DNA from: an uncultured Actinomycetes bacterium
Lineage (GTDB): Bacteria > Actinomycetota > Acidimicrobiia > IMCC26256 > PALSA-555
Direction of reading: 5' to 3'
Assembly (NCBI GenBank): GCA_937927875.1
Contig: CALEYV010000148.1
Coordinates: forward strand, 1-39,902
DNA length: 39,902 nucleotides
In this document: one piece after another, positions 8,389-16,698 of the stretch
How the letters are laid out: every line of letters starts with the position of its first letter
Position numbering within the stretch: the first letter of the stretch is position 1
The notes under the pieces: model-generated
The model's database searches: none
What the model was told of the DNA's origin: nothing
What the model saw: the letters and a program-made list of their open reading frames with translations, nothing else
Program-made: the position numbers and the translations under genes

Positions 8389-8718
8389 GTGTTCGTCCGG
8401 ATCGACCTGGCCCCGCACCCACCGGTGGTGTCGCTCGAGGACCCCGAGGACATGAGCCGGTTTCACGTCGCGGTCGACGGCGGCGCGAGCGGCGCCGACG
8501 AGGCGCTGGTCTTCGGCGCCCTGGTCGACGCCGCCGCGGGACGACTCGAAGACGACGACGCCTGGATCACCATCGACGCCCTGCGCCGCATGGCCGCCGG
8601 GCGCGTCGGCCCGTCGTGGGACGACGACCTCGCCCGCATGCTCGACTACGCGCGCGGCAAGGGATGGCTCGACGAGCGGGCGCACGCCATCCGCGCCCAC
8701 GTCGAGTGGTCCGGGTGA
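8389..8718 (+). CDS. Hypothetical protein, acidic, 109 aa
   Basis: An acidic soluble protein of 109 aa that I do not recognise. It opens with MFVRIDLAPHPPVVSLEDPEDM, resembling a beta-hairpin, and continues with alpha-helical stretches (DEALVFGALVDAAAGRLEDD, ARMLDYARGKGWLDERAHAI). No signal peptide, membrane segment or metal motif is present. The start is GTG 8389 with a weak AGAAG ribosome site; ATG 8452 is a possible alternative. Its stop TGA overlaps the GTG of the EthD gene (GTGA, 8715-8718). The 4-nt overlap and codon use like the neighbours argue it is a real gene co-translated with the EthD protein and acyl-CoA dehydrogenase. Confidence 0.65.
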   Translation: MFVRIDLAPHPPVVSLEDPEDMSRFHVAVDGGASGADEALVFGALVDAAAGRLEDDDAWITIDALRRMAAGRVGPSWDDDLARMLDYARGKGWLDERAHAIRAHVEWSG

Positions 8719-9332
8719 CCGACGCCGCCGGCTGTCTGCTCGCGGTCGCGTGGCGGGCCGAGCCGCCGGCCGCGCCGGCGGGATGGATCGCCGAGCCGGT
8801 GCTCCCCGACCAGACCGCACTCGACCGGGCCGGCTCGAAGGGCAGAACCCCACCCCCCTTCCACACCCTGCTGTGGGCCGCGGCGCCGGCCGCGGGCTCG
8901 CTCACCCTGCCTGCTGACCTGGCGCCCGCGGTCGAGCGCTGGGCCGGCTTCCGGTTCTCGTCTCGTCCCGCGTGGGACGACACCGGCCCGGACGGCGTGG
9001 AGCCGAGCGTGAAGCAGGTCTCGTTCCTGCACGCCCGGACCGATCTCGCTCCGGGTGCGTTCGCTCGGCACTACCGCGAGCACGTGGCCCTCGCCCGGGT
9101 GCACCACCCCGCGATCTGCCGGTACGCGCAGCACGACGTCGTCGAGACGGTCGGGGACGCGGGGCTCGACACCCAGGGCATCTCCGAGCTCTGGTTCGCC
9201 GACGAGGCGACCCTCGTCGCCCGCTACTTCGCCGGCCCCGACAGCGTCCCCGTCGTGCGGGCCGACAACCGCGAGTACATCGACTTCGCGGGGACCCTCT
9301 CCCTCCTCGTGCGTCCGTCGGCCGCGAGGTGA
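8715..9332 (+). CDS. EthD domain-containing protein
   Basis: A 205-aa protein whose C-terminal half matches the EthD / dimeric alpha-beta barrel family: VKQVSFLHARTDLAPGAFARHY, then REHVALARVHHPAICRYAQH, with the conserved pattern 'f..hw...H..l...p....Y'. EthD-like proteins accompany many actinobacterial catabolic operons, but their chemistry is poorly defined. The N-terminal roughly 90 residues, rich in Trp, Pro and Ala, are not part of the barrel and may be a divergent second one. GTG 8715 is chosen because it overlaps the upstream stop by 4 nt; GTG 8706 is also in frame. The stop overlaps the start of the next gene by 4 nt, so three genes here are translationally coupled. Confidence 0.75.
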   Translation: MTDAAGCLLAVAWRAEPPAAPAGWIAEPVLPDQTALDRAGSKGRTPPPFHTLLWAAAPAAGSLTLPADLAPAVERWAGFRFSSRPAWDDTGPDGVEPSVKQVSFLHARTDLAPGAFARHYREHVALARVHHPAICRYAQHDVVETVGDAGLDTQGISELWFADEATLVARYFAGPDSVPVVRADNREYIDFAGTLSLLVRPSAAR

Positions 9333-11419
9333 GCGCGCACGCGGACGAGCTCCGCGACGTCTTCCGCGGCTTCTTCGCTCGGGAGTCACCACCCGCCCGG
9401 GTCCGGGCCGCCGAGGACGCGCAGCCGCCCGGCTTCGACAGCGCGCTGTGGGCGCGAGCGGGCGAGCTGGGCCTGCCCGCCATGGACGGCGCCACCCTCG
9501 CCGAGCTCGCGGTGGCCGCCCGCGAGTACGGGCGGGCCGTGGCGCCGATCCCCCTGGTCGAGACGCTCGTCGCGTCACGGCTCCTGACTCGGGTGGGGGC
9601 GGACGGCGCGCCCGCGCTCCCGACAGTCGCCTTGCAACCGGCGGCGGGCGTCGCCCACCTCGTGCCCGCGGGAGCGGTCGCCGACGCAGTGGTCGCCCTC
9701 GACGGCCACGAGCTGGTGGTGGCGACCGACGGGACCGTCGAGCCGGCGGTTCCCAACCTGGCGCGAGCGCCCTTGGCGACCTGGTCGCTCACCAGCCGGA
9801 CCGTGCTCGCCCGCGGCGCCGACGCGGCGGCGCAGCACGCGCGGGCCGTCGATGAGTGGCGGGTGCTCACTGGGGCCGCGCTCGTCGGCTTGGGCCAGCG
9901 CGCCGTCGAGATCGGGGTCGACTACGCGAAGGCCCGTCACCAGTTCGGCGTGCCGATCGGCTCCTTCCAGGCCATCCAGCACCGGCTCGCCGACGTCGCC
10001 ACCGCCGTCGACGCCGCCGACCTCCTCGTCGCCCACGCCGCCACCACCGACCGGCCGGACCCGGAGCTGGCGGCGGCCGCCTTCCTCGCCGCCACGCGGG
10101 GCGCGCGCGACGCGGCGGCGGCGAGCCTCCACGTGCACGGCGGCTACGGCTTCATGCTCGAGTACGACATCCAGCTCTACTTCCGCCGCGCCGCGGCCTG
10201 GCCGCTCGCCCTCGGTGACCCCGCCGACGAGCTGGCCCGCCTCGGTGACCTGCTGGCCGACGCCGGCTGGGCGCTCCCCGAGCTGCCGCCGAGCGCGTTC
10301 CGAGCCGAGGTGCGCGCCGTCCTGGCCGACGCCGGCACCGACGAGGCGATCGCACGCGCGGACACGACCGGGACGGTGCACGACTGGGCGTTCCACCGCC
10401 GGCTGGCCGGGCAGGGTCTCGTGGCGGCGGGTTGGGAGCCGGAGTGGGGCGGCCAGGGCCGCGACGACCGTGAGGTCCTCGCCTTGTGGGAGGAGCTCGA
10501 GCGCGCCGGCGCGCCCACCGACGGCTGGGGCACCTCCGAGCTGGTGGCTCGCACCCTCGCCGTCGCCGGGACCGACGAGCAGCGGCACCGGATCGTGCCC
10601 CGCGTCCTCAGCGGCGAGATCCTGATCTGCCTCGGCTACAGCGAGCCCGACTCCGGCTCCGACGTCGCGGCGGCGGCGACCCGGGCCGAGCGAGACGGCG
10701 ACCAGTGGGTCATCAACGGCCAGAAGATGTTCACGACCCTCGCCCACGAGGCGTCGTACGTGTTCCTGCTGACCCGCACCAACCCGGACGTGGCGAAGCA
10801 CCGGGGCCTGACGCTGTTCCTCGTCCCGATGGACACGCCCGGCATCGAGGTGACGCCGATCCTCACCCTCAGCGGCGAGCGGACCAACATCACCTACTAC
10901 ACCGACGTGCGCGTCGCCGACGAGTGGCGCGTGGGCGCCGTCGACGGGGGCTGGGACGTCATGCGCGTCGCGCTGGCGTTCGAGCGCCGACCCACGATGG
11001 TCGGGGAGCTCGACCGGCTGCTGCGCCAGTACCTCGAGTGGGCCCGCCGCCGGCCGGGCCTGCTCGTCCAGGCCCCGGTGCGGACCCGCCTGGCCAGCGC
11101 GTTCGTCGACCTCGAGGCGGGCCGGCGACTCAGCGAGCGCATGGCCGCCCTGACCGCGGCCGGCGAGCTCCCGATCGTCGAGGGCTCGATGGCGAAGCTG
11201 TGGTCCTCGGAGGCGCTGGTGCGCGCCGCCGCCAGCCTGCTCGACACCCTCGGCGTCGACGGCGTGCTGAGCGCGGGAGCCCCGGACGCGCCCGCCGGCG
11301 GCGCGGTCGAGCTCATGCACCGGCACTCGCAGGTCACGACGATCCGAGCCGGGACGAGCGAGATCCAGCGCACGATCATCGCCGAGCGCGGGCTGGGGCT
11401 GCCCCGTTCCGGGCGTTAG
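9329..11419 (+). CDS. Double-domain acyl-CoA dehydrogenase, FadE34-like
   Basis: A flavoprotein of 696 aa made of two acyl-CoA dehydrogenase (ACAD) units in one chain. Unit 1 (residues 1 to about 315) is a reduced ACAD: helical N-terminal domain, shortened middle, then YAKARHQFGVPIGSFQAIQH and VHGGYGFMLEYDIQLYFRRA. Unit 2 (about 320-696) is complete: GLVAAGWEPEWGGQGRDD, flavin-contacting LGYSEPDSGSDV and VINGQKMFTT, and RAGTSEIQRTIIAERGLG. The YEGT glutamate of classical ACADs reads RAGT, so the catalytic base must lie elsewhere, as in steroid-type ACADs. In M. tuberculosis, FadE34 is a fused ACAD of about 710 aa acting on steroid side-chain CoA esters, while its relatives are alpha2beta2 complexes of separate genes. 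Length and order fit that type. GTG 9329 overlaps the EthD stop by 4 nt; the stop overlaps the convergent M24 gene stop by 3 nt. Confidence 0.85.
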   Translation: MSAHADELRDVFRGFFARESPPARVRAAEDAQPPGFDSALWARAGELGLPAMDGATLAELAVAAREYGRAVAPIPLVETLVASRLLTRVGADGAPALPTVALQPAAGVAHLVPAGAVADAVVALDGHELVVATDGTVEPAVPNLARAPLATWSLTSRTVLARGADAAAQHARAVDEWRVLTGAALVGLGQRAVEIGVDYAKARHQFGVPIGSFQAIQHRLADVATAVDAADLLVAHAATTDRPDPELAAAAFLAATRGARDAAAASLHVHGGYGFMLEYDIQLYFRRAAAWPLALGDPADELARLGDLLADAGWALPELPPSAFRAEVRAVLADAGTDEAIARADTTGTVHDWAFHRRLAGQGLVAAGWEPEWGGQGRDDREVLALWEELERAGAPTDGWGTSELVARTLAVAGTDEQRHRIVPRVLSGEILICLGYSEPDSGSDVAAAATRAERDGDQWVINGQKMFTTLAHEASYVFLLTRTNPDVAKHRGLTLFLVPMDTPGIEVTPILTLSGERTNITYYTDVRVADEWRVGAVDGGWDVMRVALAFERRPTMVGELDRLLRQYLEWARRRPGLLVQAPVRTRLASAFVDLEAGRRLSERMAALTAAGELPIVEGSMAKLWSSEALVRAAASLLDTLGVDGVLSAGAPDAPAGGAVELMHRHSQVTTIRAGTSEIQRTIIAERGLGLPRSGR

Positions 11420-12336
11420 ACGACGGTCGAGGTCAGGATCTCCGGCGTCTCGTCGGTCACGAGCACGGTCTCGCCCCAGCGGGCCCGGTCCCGGGTCGCC
11501 TCCACGAACAGCACCATGCCCGGCGCCAGCTTGTCCTCGGCCCGGACGGCCTCGTGACCCAGCCCGACGCCGTCGACGCTGACACCGGCCTGGATCACGT
11601 CGCCCACCCGGGCGCCGGGCCGGCAGGCGGTGACCCCGGCCGCCGAGGCGGCGCGGGCGCCGTCGTCGGATGGCCACGTGCGCGACAGCACCCCTTCCCA
11701 GCCCTCGTGGATCACGCCGACCCGGGCCGCGACGCGGTCACCGGCCACGTCGATGACGGGGGCGAAGGCGGGCGTCGTCGTGCCGAGCTGGGCCATCCGC
11801 TCCTCGAACACGCCCGCCAGCTCTCGCGCGCCCACCGTCGGCCCGGCCGCGACCACCGCCGCCAGCGCGCCCTCGGCGACCGCGATGGCGGCGCGGATCG
11901 CCTCGACGTCCCCCGGCGTCTTCACGCGGCGGATCTCACGGAGGACGGCCTCCCCGTCGGCGAGCTCCGCGTCCGGGAACACCGCCGCCAGCAGCCCCGC
12001 GAACAGGGGCGACATGCCGTCCACACCGACTCGCCGGACCGTCGTGCCCTCCGCGGCCCGAGCCGCCGCCGACGCGAGGTTCATCGGGTTCCACGAGATC
12101 GGGTAGAGGTTGGCGGGCGGGACGTCGGCGGGCACGCCGTCGTCGGTGACGCTCAGGAGATGCACCCGCCCGGTCGCGCCGACGAACACGCACGAGGGGG
12201 CGAACGGCCGCGTGCCGGCCAGCCAGAGCCGGTTGGCACCCGACACGTAGCGAGCGTTCGCCTCCCGCCCCAGCACGAGCACGTCGACCTCGGCCTTCGC
12301 CATGGCGGCCCGGATGCGCTCCCGGTGCTCGGTCAT
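11416..12336 (-). CDS. M24 (aminopeptidase P/creatinase) fold protein, degenerate metal site
   Basis: A 306-aa pita-bread-fold protein, clearly related to the gene upstream in the operon. The N-terminal creatinase-type domain (to about residue 130) and the AGEAL-like helix EAIRAAIAVAEGALAAV are present. The metal-binding core is eroded. Where active members have 'vDxGxxxxGYxSDxTRT' this one reads ARVGVIHEGWEGVLSRTWPS, so both aspartates are missing, and about 60 residues of the central domain are deleted. His261 in GLGHEAV, Glu279 in LFVEATRD and Glu289 in GETVLVT resemble the remaining ligands. Loss of two of five ligands predicts no dinuclear metal site. ATG 12336 overlaps the upstream stop by 4 nt (ATGA), so it is co-translated and may serve as a non-catalytic partner subunit. 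Confidence 0.8.
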   Translation of the reverse strand: MTEHRERIRAAMAKAEVDVLVLGREANARYVSGANRLWLAGTRPFAPSCVFVGATGRVHLLSVTDDGVPADVPPANLYPISWNPMNLASAAARAAEGTTVRRVGVDGMSPLFAGLLAAVFPDAELADGEAVLREIRRVKTPGDVEAIRAAIAVAEGALAAVVAAGPTVGARELAGVFEERMAQLGTTTPAFAPVIDVAGDRVAARVGVIHEGWEGVLSRTWPSDDGARAASAAGVTACRPGARVGDVIQAGVSVDGVGLGHEAVRAEDKLAPGMVLFVEATRDRARWGETVLVTDETPEILTSTVV

Positions 12337-13514
12337 GCGAGGCCGTAGGCGCCGAAGCGCAGGTTCGAGAGGCGCTCGCAGCCGTCCTCGGTGACCGTCA
12401 CGATCTCCTCGGCCCGGAAGCCACCCTTGCCGTCCTCCCAGACCACCGGCTCGAGGACGAGCACCATCCCCGGGGCCAGCACGATCGACTCGTCGAAGTC
12501 CTCGCCGAGGTCCGTGCCCACGAACGGCATCTCGGCGCTCTCGGTCCCGGTGCCGTGAGCCAGGTAGAGATGGGCGAGCCACGGCTTGCGGCCGTAGACC
12601 TCGCCCGCCGCCCGCGTCAGGTCCCGGGCCGTCGCGCCCGGCTTCGTCACCTCGACCACGGCCGCCACGATGTCGAGCCACTGTTGGGCGTGCCGGCGGT
12701 GGTACTCCTCGAGGTCGCCGCCGACGACCCAGGTGTGGCCGTAGTCGGACTGGTAGCCCTCGTAGTGCATGCCGGTGTCGACGAACACGACGTCGCGGGC
12801 CTCGAAGCGGCGGGGCGTCGTCACGGTCGGGAAGACGACGTCACCGGTCGCCGAGTACGGGCCGGCCTTGATCGAGTGGGGCATCACCTGCCACACCGGA
12901 TCGACGGTGTTCCCGGACGCGCCGAGCTCGAGGATCCGGCGCAGGAACAGGCCGGTCAGCTCGGTCGCCGGCACGCCGGGGGCGACCATCGTCTCGACGT
13001 CGGCGATCGCGGCCTCGTTGATCGCCTGCGCCCGTCGGATGCACTCGAGCTCGTCTGGCGTCTTCACGATCTTCGCCGCCGTGAGCGCCACCGACGCGTC
13101 CTGGGGGTCGCGGTCGGCGAGGGCGCGCCAGAGCGGCATCGTGGCGTCGTCGACCGCGAGGCGCCCCCGGGGCAGGGACTGGACGAGTCGCTGCGCGTCG
13201 TCGTCGAACTCCAGGTTCAGCCCCGGCCAGACGTCGAGGCCGAGGTCGGTCGGGACCGTCGCCGCCTCGGGTGCCCACACCGTCGGCGGCGTGCCGTCGG
13301 TCGTGACGACGGCCACCGCCCGTCGGTGGATCGCCTGGGCCTGGTCGGCGCCCGGCATCCGGACCCCGCTCGCGTAGCCGACGTTGCCCTGGCCGAGGAG
13401 CACCAGCACGTCGATGTCGTGGTCGGCGAGACTCTCGACCAGCCGCGCGTGGCGCTCCCAGCCCATCCGGGCCCGGTCGAGCGTCCCGTCGAACGCGAGC
13501 GGGCCGCCGCTCAC
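12333..13514 (-). CDS. M24 family metallopeptidase (Xaa-Pro aminopeptidase/creatinase-like)
   Basis: A 393-aa protein with the two-domain layout of aminopeptidase P and creatinase. The N-terminal domain spans to about residue 155, and the pita-bread domain holds all five metal ligands: Asp246 (VDTG), Asp257 (GYQSDYGHT), His320 (LAHGTGT), Glu355 (LVLEP) and a glutamate at 369/370 (RAEEIV). It could hydrolyse a peptide or amide bond next to an imino nitrogen, or a related C-N bond; the substrate is not known. GTG 13514 was chosen because it overlaps the amidohydrolase stop by 4 nt (GTGA); an internal ATG (Met17) is the next candidate. It is the middle gene of a three-gene operon with an upstream metal-dependent amidohydrolase and a downstream degenerate paralogue. 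Confidence 0.85.
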   Translation of the reverse strand: MSGGPLAFDGTLDRARMGWERHARLVESLADHDIDVLVLLGQGNVGYASGVRMPGADQAQAIHRRAVAVVTTDGTPPTVWAPEAATVPTDLGLDVWPGLNLEFDDDAQRLVQSLPRGRLAVDDATMPLWRALADRDPQDASVALTAAKIVKTPDELECIRRAQAINEAAIADVETMVAPGVPATELTGLFLRRILELGASGNTVDPVWQVMPHSIKAGPYSATGDVVFPTVTTPRRFEARDVVFVDTGMHYEGYQSDYGHTWVVGGDLEEYHRRHAQQWLDIVAAVVEVTKPGATARDLTRAAGEVYGRKPWLAHLYLAHGTGTESAEMPFVGTDLGEDFDESIVLAPGMVLVLEPVVWEDGKGGFRAEEIVTVTEDGCERLSNLRFGAYGLA

Positions 13515-14713
13515 AGGGGAAGCTTGTACGCGTCGACGGCGTTGCGGCCCAGGATCCGATCCTGCGCGCCCGCGTCGAGCGCCTCGATGCCCTTGCGGAG
13601 CTCGTCGACGATGCCGGGGTGGTACTCGGGGTGCGGGTAGTCCGACGCCCACAGGATGCGCTCGGCCCCGAGGAACTCCGCGCAGGCGGCCAGGTTCCAT
13701 TCCTCGGGCTCGAAGCCGGCCCAGCACTGGCGCTGGAAGTACTCGCTCGGCAGCATCGACAGCCAGCGCTGCTCGAGCGGGAACGCCTTCACCTGCTCGT
13801 CCATGCGCTCGAGCTGGGTCGGGATCCAGCCGCCGCCCGACTCGAGGAACAAGAACCGGAGGTTCGGGAACCGCTCGCAGACGCCGCCCATGAGCAGCCG
13901 CCCGAGGGTGACGATCATGTCGACGGTGTTGCCGACCGCCTGGCCGAGCCCCGAGCCGCCGTGCAGTTCGTCCATCGCCATGTTGGTGATCATCATGTTC
14001 TCGTCCTCGGCGACGAGGCCGAACTTGCGGCACGCGCCGGGCGTGTCGACGTGCACGCCGGGATGGAACGCCACCGGGACGTCGAGCTCCTGGACCGCGG
14101 CCCAGAACGGGTCGTACACGGAGTGGTTGAGCGGCAGCTCGTCCACGTACGCCGACGGCCGCACGAACACGCCGCGCAGGCCGAGCTCGCCGACCCCGCG
14201 CTGGGCTTCGGCGACCGCCCGCCCGACGTCTTGGAGCGGGACCCCGCCGATCCCGAACAGCCGGGTCGGGAACGCCGCGCAGTACTCCGAGACCCAGTCG
14301 TTGTAGGCGCGGATGCAGTCGGTGACGAAGTCCACGTCGTGCAGGGCCTCGATCGGGTCGGTGGGCCCGTAGAACAGCGCCTGGGACGGGTAGAGCACGG
14401 CGGCGTCGATGCCGTCGGCATCCATGTCGACGGTGCGGGCCTGGGGGTCGTACCCACCCGGCACCCGCAGGCTCTGGAGCAGGTCGAAGAACTCGCGGGC
14501 GGTGATGCCGACCGCGGCCGCCATCTGGTCCTGGAGCTCGCGCCCGCCGCCCCGCACCCGACCGCCCAGGTAGAAGACCTCGTAGACCTCGTCCTCGACG
14601 ACCTTGCGCGGGATCCAGTCGCCCCAGCGGGACTGGTCCATCCGCGCGAGCCAGAGGTCGTCGGGCTCGTAGGTGTGGCCGTCGGCGTCGACGACGAGCT
14701 GGTCGGCCGGCAT
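13511..14713 (-). CDS. Metal-dependent amidohydrolase, COG2159/ACMSD-like TIM barrel
   Basis: A 400-aa amidohydrolase-2 family protein. The N-terminal metal motif is VDADGHTYEP (DxDGH, where ACMSD-like enzymes have HxH), with downstream ligand candidates in FHPGVHVDTPG, FLESGGGWIP and ASDYPHPEY (strand-8 Asp). Such proteins are hydrolases or decarboxylases of carboxylic acids and occur in many catabolic clusters of Actinobacteria, often as 'amidohydrolase family protein' without known substrate. ATG 14713 has a strong GAGGGAGG ribosome site 6 nt upstream. It is first of a minus-strand operon with the M24 pair and diverges from the TIR fusion, with 179 bp between start codons (14714-14892). 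Confidence 0.87.
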   Translation of the reverse strand: MPADQLVVDADGHTYEPDDLWLARMDQSRWGDWIPRKVVEDEVYEVFYLGGRVRGGGRELQDQMAAAVGITAREFFDLLQSLRVPGGYDPQARTVDMDADGIDAAVLYPSQALFYGPTDPIEALHDVDFVTDCIRAYNDWVSEYCAAFPTRLFGIGGVPLQDVGRAVAEAQRGVGELGLRGVFVRPSAYVDELPLNHSVYDPFWAAVQELDVPVAFHPGVHVDTPGACRKFGLVAEDENMMITNMAMDELHGGSGLGQAVGNTVDMIVTLGRLLMGGVCERFPNLRFLFLESGGGWIPTQLERMDEQVKAFPLEQRWLSMLPSEYFQRQCWAGFEPEEWNLAACAEFLGAERILWASDYPHPEYHPGIVDELRKGIEALDAGAQDRILGRNAVDAYKLPL

Positions 14714-14892
14714 GCGCCCTCCCTCGGCGCGCCCACAACGTGACGGACGCGCGACCACCCTACGTCGCGTGGCTCGACCCCGGCCGGAGCACCCGCTCGG
14801 CTTGGTCGACGGGCGCGGCGGCGCGCGGGCTGTTGCCGGCTTGGAGTCCGGTCGATACCCTCGCTCGGGGTGCGTTGCGGGGAGCGGTTGCG

Positions 14893-16692
14893 ATGACATC
14901 GAGCGCGGCGAATCCGGTCGACGCCCAGGTGTTCATCAGCTACGCGCAGGACGAGGACGGCGCGCAGGCGCTCGAGGTCGCCGATCACCTCGAGGCGGCC
15001 GGCGTCTCGGTCTGGATCGCCGACCGCAGCATCGACGGCGCCCAGAACTACGGGCCCGAGGTCGTGGCGGCCATCGACCGCTGCCGGGTGCTGGTCGTCC
15101 TGTGCTCGGCCGCGTCGCTGCACTCGGGGCACGTGGCGGTGGAGGTCGAGCTGGCCTTCGAGGCCAAGCGACCGCGGCTGCCGCTGCGCCTCGATGACAC
15201 GCCGTTCCCGGACCAGATCCGCTACTGGCTCACCGGCTCGAACTGGATCGACGTGCGCGGCCCGGCCGAGGACTGGGTGCCGAAGGTGATGCGGGCGCTC
15301 GAGCGGCACGGCGTCGATCGCGACGCCGCCGCGGTGACACCCGCCCGCCACCCCGCGTCGGCGCCCAGCGCGCCGGTGCTCCCGATCAGCGAGGTGGACT
15401 ACTCGCGAGCGAGCGACGGCACCCACATCGCCTATCGGATCGTCGAGGCCGCGGGCTCCTGCGCCCCGGGGACCGACGTCGTCATGGTCTCGGGCGGCCT
15501 GTTCCCCATGGAGCTCTTCGAGAGCGACCCTGGGGTCGTGCGGCTCCTCGACGGGCTCCGGGCGATCGGACGGGTCGTGATCTTCGACCGCCGCGGCATC
15601 GGCCTGTCCGACCCGATCACCGACTGGGAGCGCCCGGTCCTCGACCAGTGGGCCGACGACGTGCTGGCCGTCTCCGATGCCGCCGGTGCCCAGGACGCGG
15701 TCGTCTACGCCTGGGACAGCTACGGCGTCGGCAGCCGGTTCGCAGCCCGGAACCCCGACCGGCTCCGACTCCTCGTCCTGCAGCAGCCGGCCATGGTTTC
15801 CGACGACGAGTGGGAATCCTGGCAGGAGGAGCGGTCGGCCATCGTGCGCGACAACCTCGCCGGCGAGCAGGGCCTCCTCGGGCTCATCGCCCCCTCCCGC
15901 GTCGATGACCCGTCCTTCCAGGACTGGTATCTCCGGGCCGGTCGCGCCGGCGCCAGCCCGAGGATGGCGGCGCAGATCTGGGAATCGACCTTCAGCTCCC
16001 GAGCCAGCGACCAGCTCCTCGACCAGGTCCAGGCCCCGACGATGGTGCTGCTTCGCCGCGACAGCGCCTATCTCCCGGCCGACGTCGCCCGCGCCGCCGC
16101 GGCCGCGATCGACGGCTCCACCCTCGTCGAGCTCGACGGCGCCGACCACTTCCCCTTCCTCGGTGACGTCGACGCGGTCGCGGCGGCCATCGCGGACTTC
16201 GTGGACCGCGCGCTGCCGCCACCCCGGCACGTGCTGGCCGCCCTCGTGCGGTCCGAGCTCGTCCCGTCCGAGGAAGGGCCGCGGTCCGGCGATGACGACC
16301 AAGCAGCCGTCGAGCGCCTCGAGGCGGTCGTCGCGGCGGCCGTGCAGGACTGCGGCGGCGAGGTCGTCACGACGGACGACGCCGTCGTGGCGATACTCCC
16401 GTCCGCCTTCGCGGCGGTGCGCGCCGCCCGGCGCACGCGCGACGGGCTCGCCGCGGCCGGGGTCCGGGCCCGCATCGGCGTGCACGTCGGCGACGTCGAC
16501 CGGCGAGACGATTCGGTCACCGGCCCGGGCGCGGCGGTCGCCGCCGCCGCGACCCGCGGGGCCGGATCGGGTGAGGCGGTGGTCACGGCGTCCGTCGCGG
16601 CCGCGGTCCCCGGCGGCACTGCCGCGTTCACGTCGCTCGGTCGGCGGGAGCTGCCGGGCGAGCCCGGCGAGTGGGAGCTCTTCGGGCTCTGA
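14893..16692 (+). CDS. TIR / alpha-beta hydrolase / degenerate class III cyclase-domain fusion
   Basis: A 599-aa soluble three-domain protein. Residues 10-135 are a TIR domain: AQVFISYAQDED (beta-A/box 1), VSVWIADRSIDG (BB loop), and LVVLCSAASLHSGHVAVEVE, where Glu84 sits at the position of the NADase glutamate in 'S.wV..E'. Residues about 165-440 are an alpha-beta hydrolase: FDRRGIGLSDP, nucleophile elbow AWDSYG with Ser276, and a final GADHFPFLGD with the catalytic His. Residues 445-599 resemble a class III nucleotide cyclase domain (RIGVHVGDVDRRDD, GPGAAVAAAATRGA, GSGEAVVTASV). It is degenerate: the first metal Asp reads LVRSE and GDG reads DDA. Hydrolase-cyclase pairs of this type resemble M. 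tuberculosis LipJ (Rv1900c), here with a TIR domain in front. ATG 14893 has GGGGAG upstream; an in-frame ATG at 14740 would add a non-homologous 51-residue leader. It ends 6 bp from the convergent TrkA-N/RyR gene. Confidence 0.85.
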   Translation: MTSSAANPVDAQVFISYAQDEDGAQALEVADHLEAAGVSVWIADRSIDGAQNYGPEVVAAIDRCRVLVVLCSAASLHSGHVAVEVELAFEAKRPRLPLRLDDTPFPDQIRYWLTGSNWIDVRGPAEDWVPKVMRALERHGVDRDAAAVTPARHPASAPSAPVLPISEVDYSRASDGTHIAYRIVEAAGSCAPGTDVVMVSGGLFPMELFESDPGVVRLLDGLRAIGRVVIFDRRGIGLSDPITDWERPVLDQWADDVLAVSDAAGAQDAVVYAWDSYGVGSRFAARNPDRLRLLVLQQPAMVSDDEWESWQEERSAIVRDNLAGEQGLLGLIAPSRVDDPSFQDWYLRAGRAGASPRMAAQIWESTFSSRASDQLLDQVQAPTMVLLRRDSAYLPADVARAAAAAIDGSTLVELDGADHFPFLGDVDAVAAAIADFVDRALPPPRHVLAALVRSELVPSEEGPRSGDDDQAAVERLEAVVAAAVQDCGGEVVTTDDAVVAILPSAFAAVRAARRTRDGLAAAGVRARIGVHVGDVDRRDDSVTGPGAAVAAAATRGAGSGEAVVTASVAAAVPGGTAAFTSLGRRELPGEPGEWELFGL

Positions 16693-16698
16693 CCGCCG

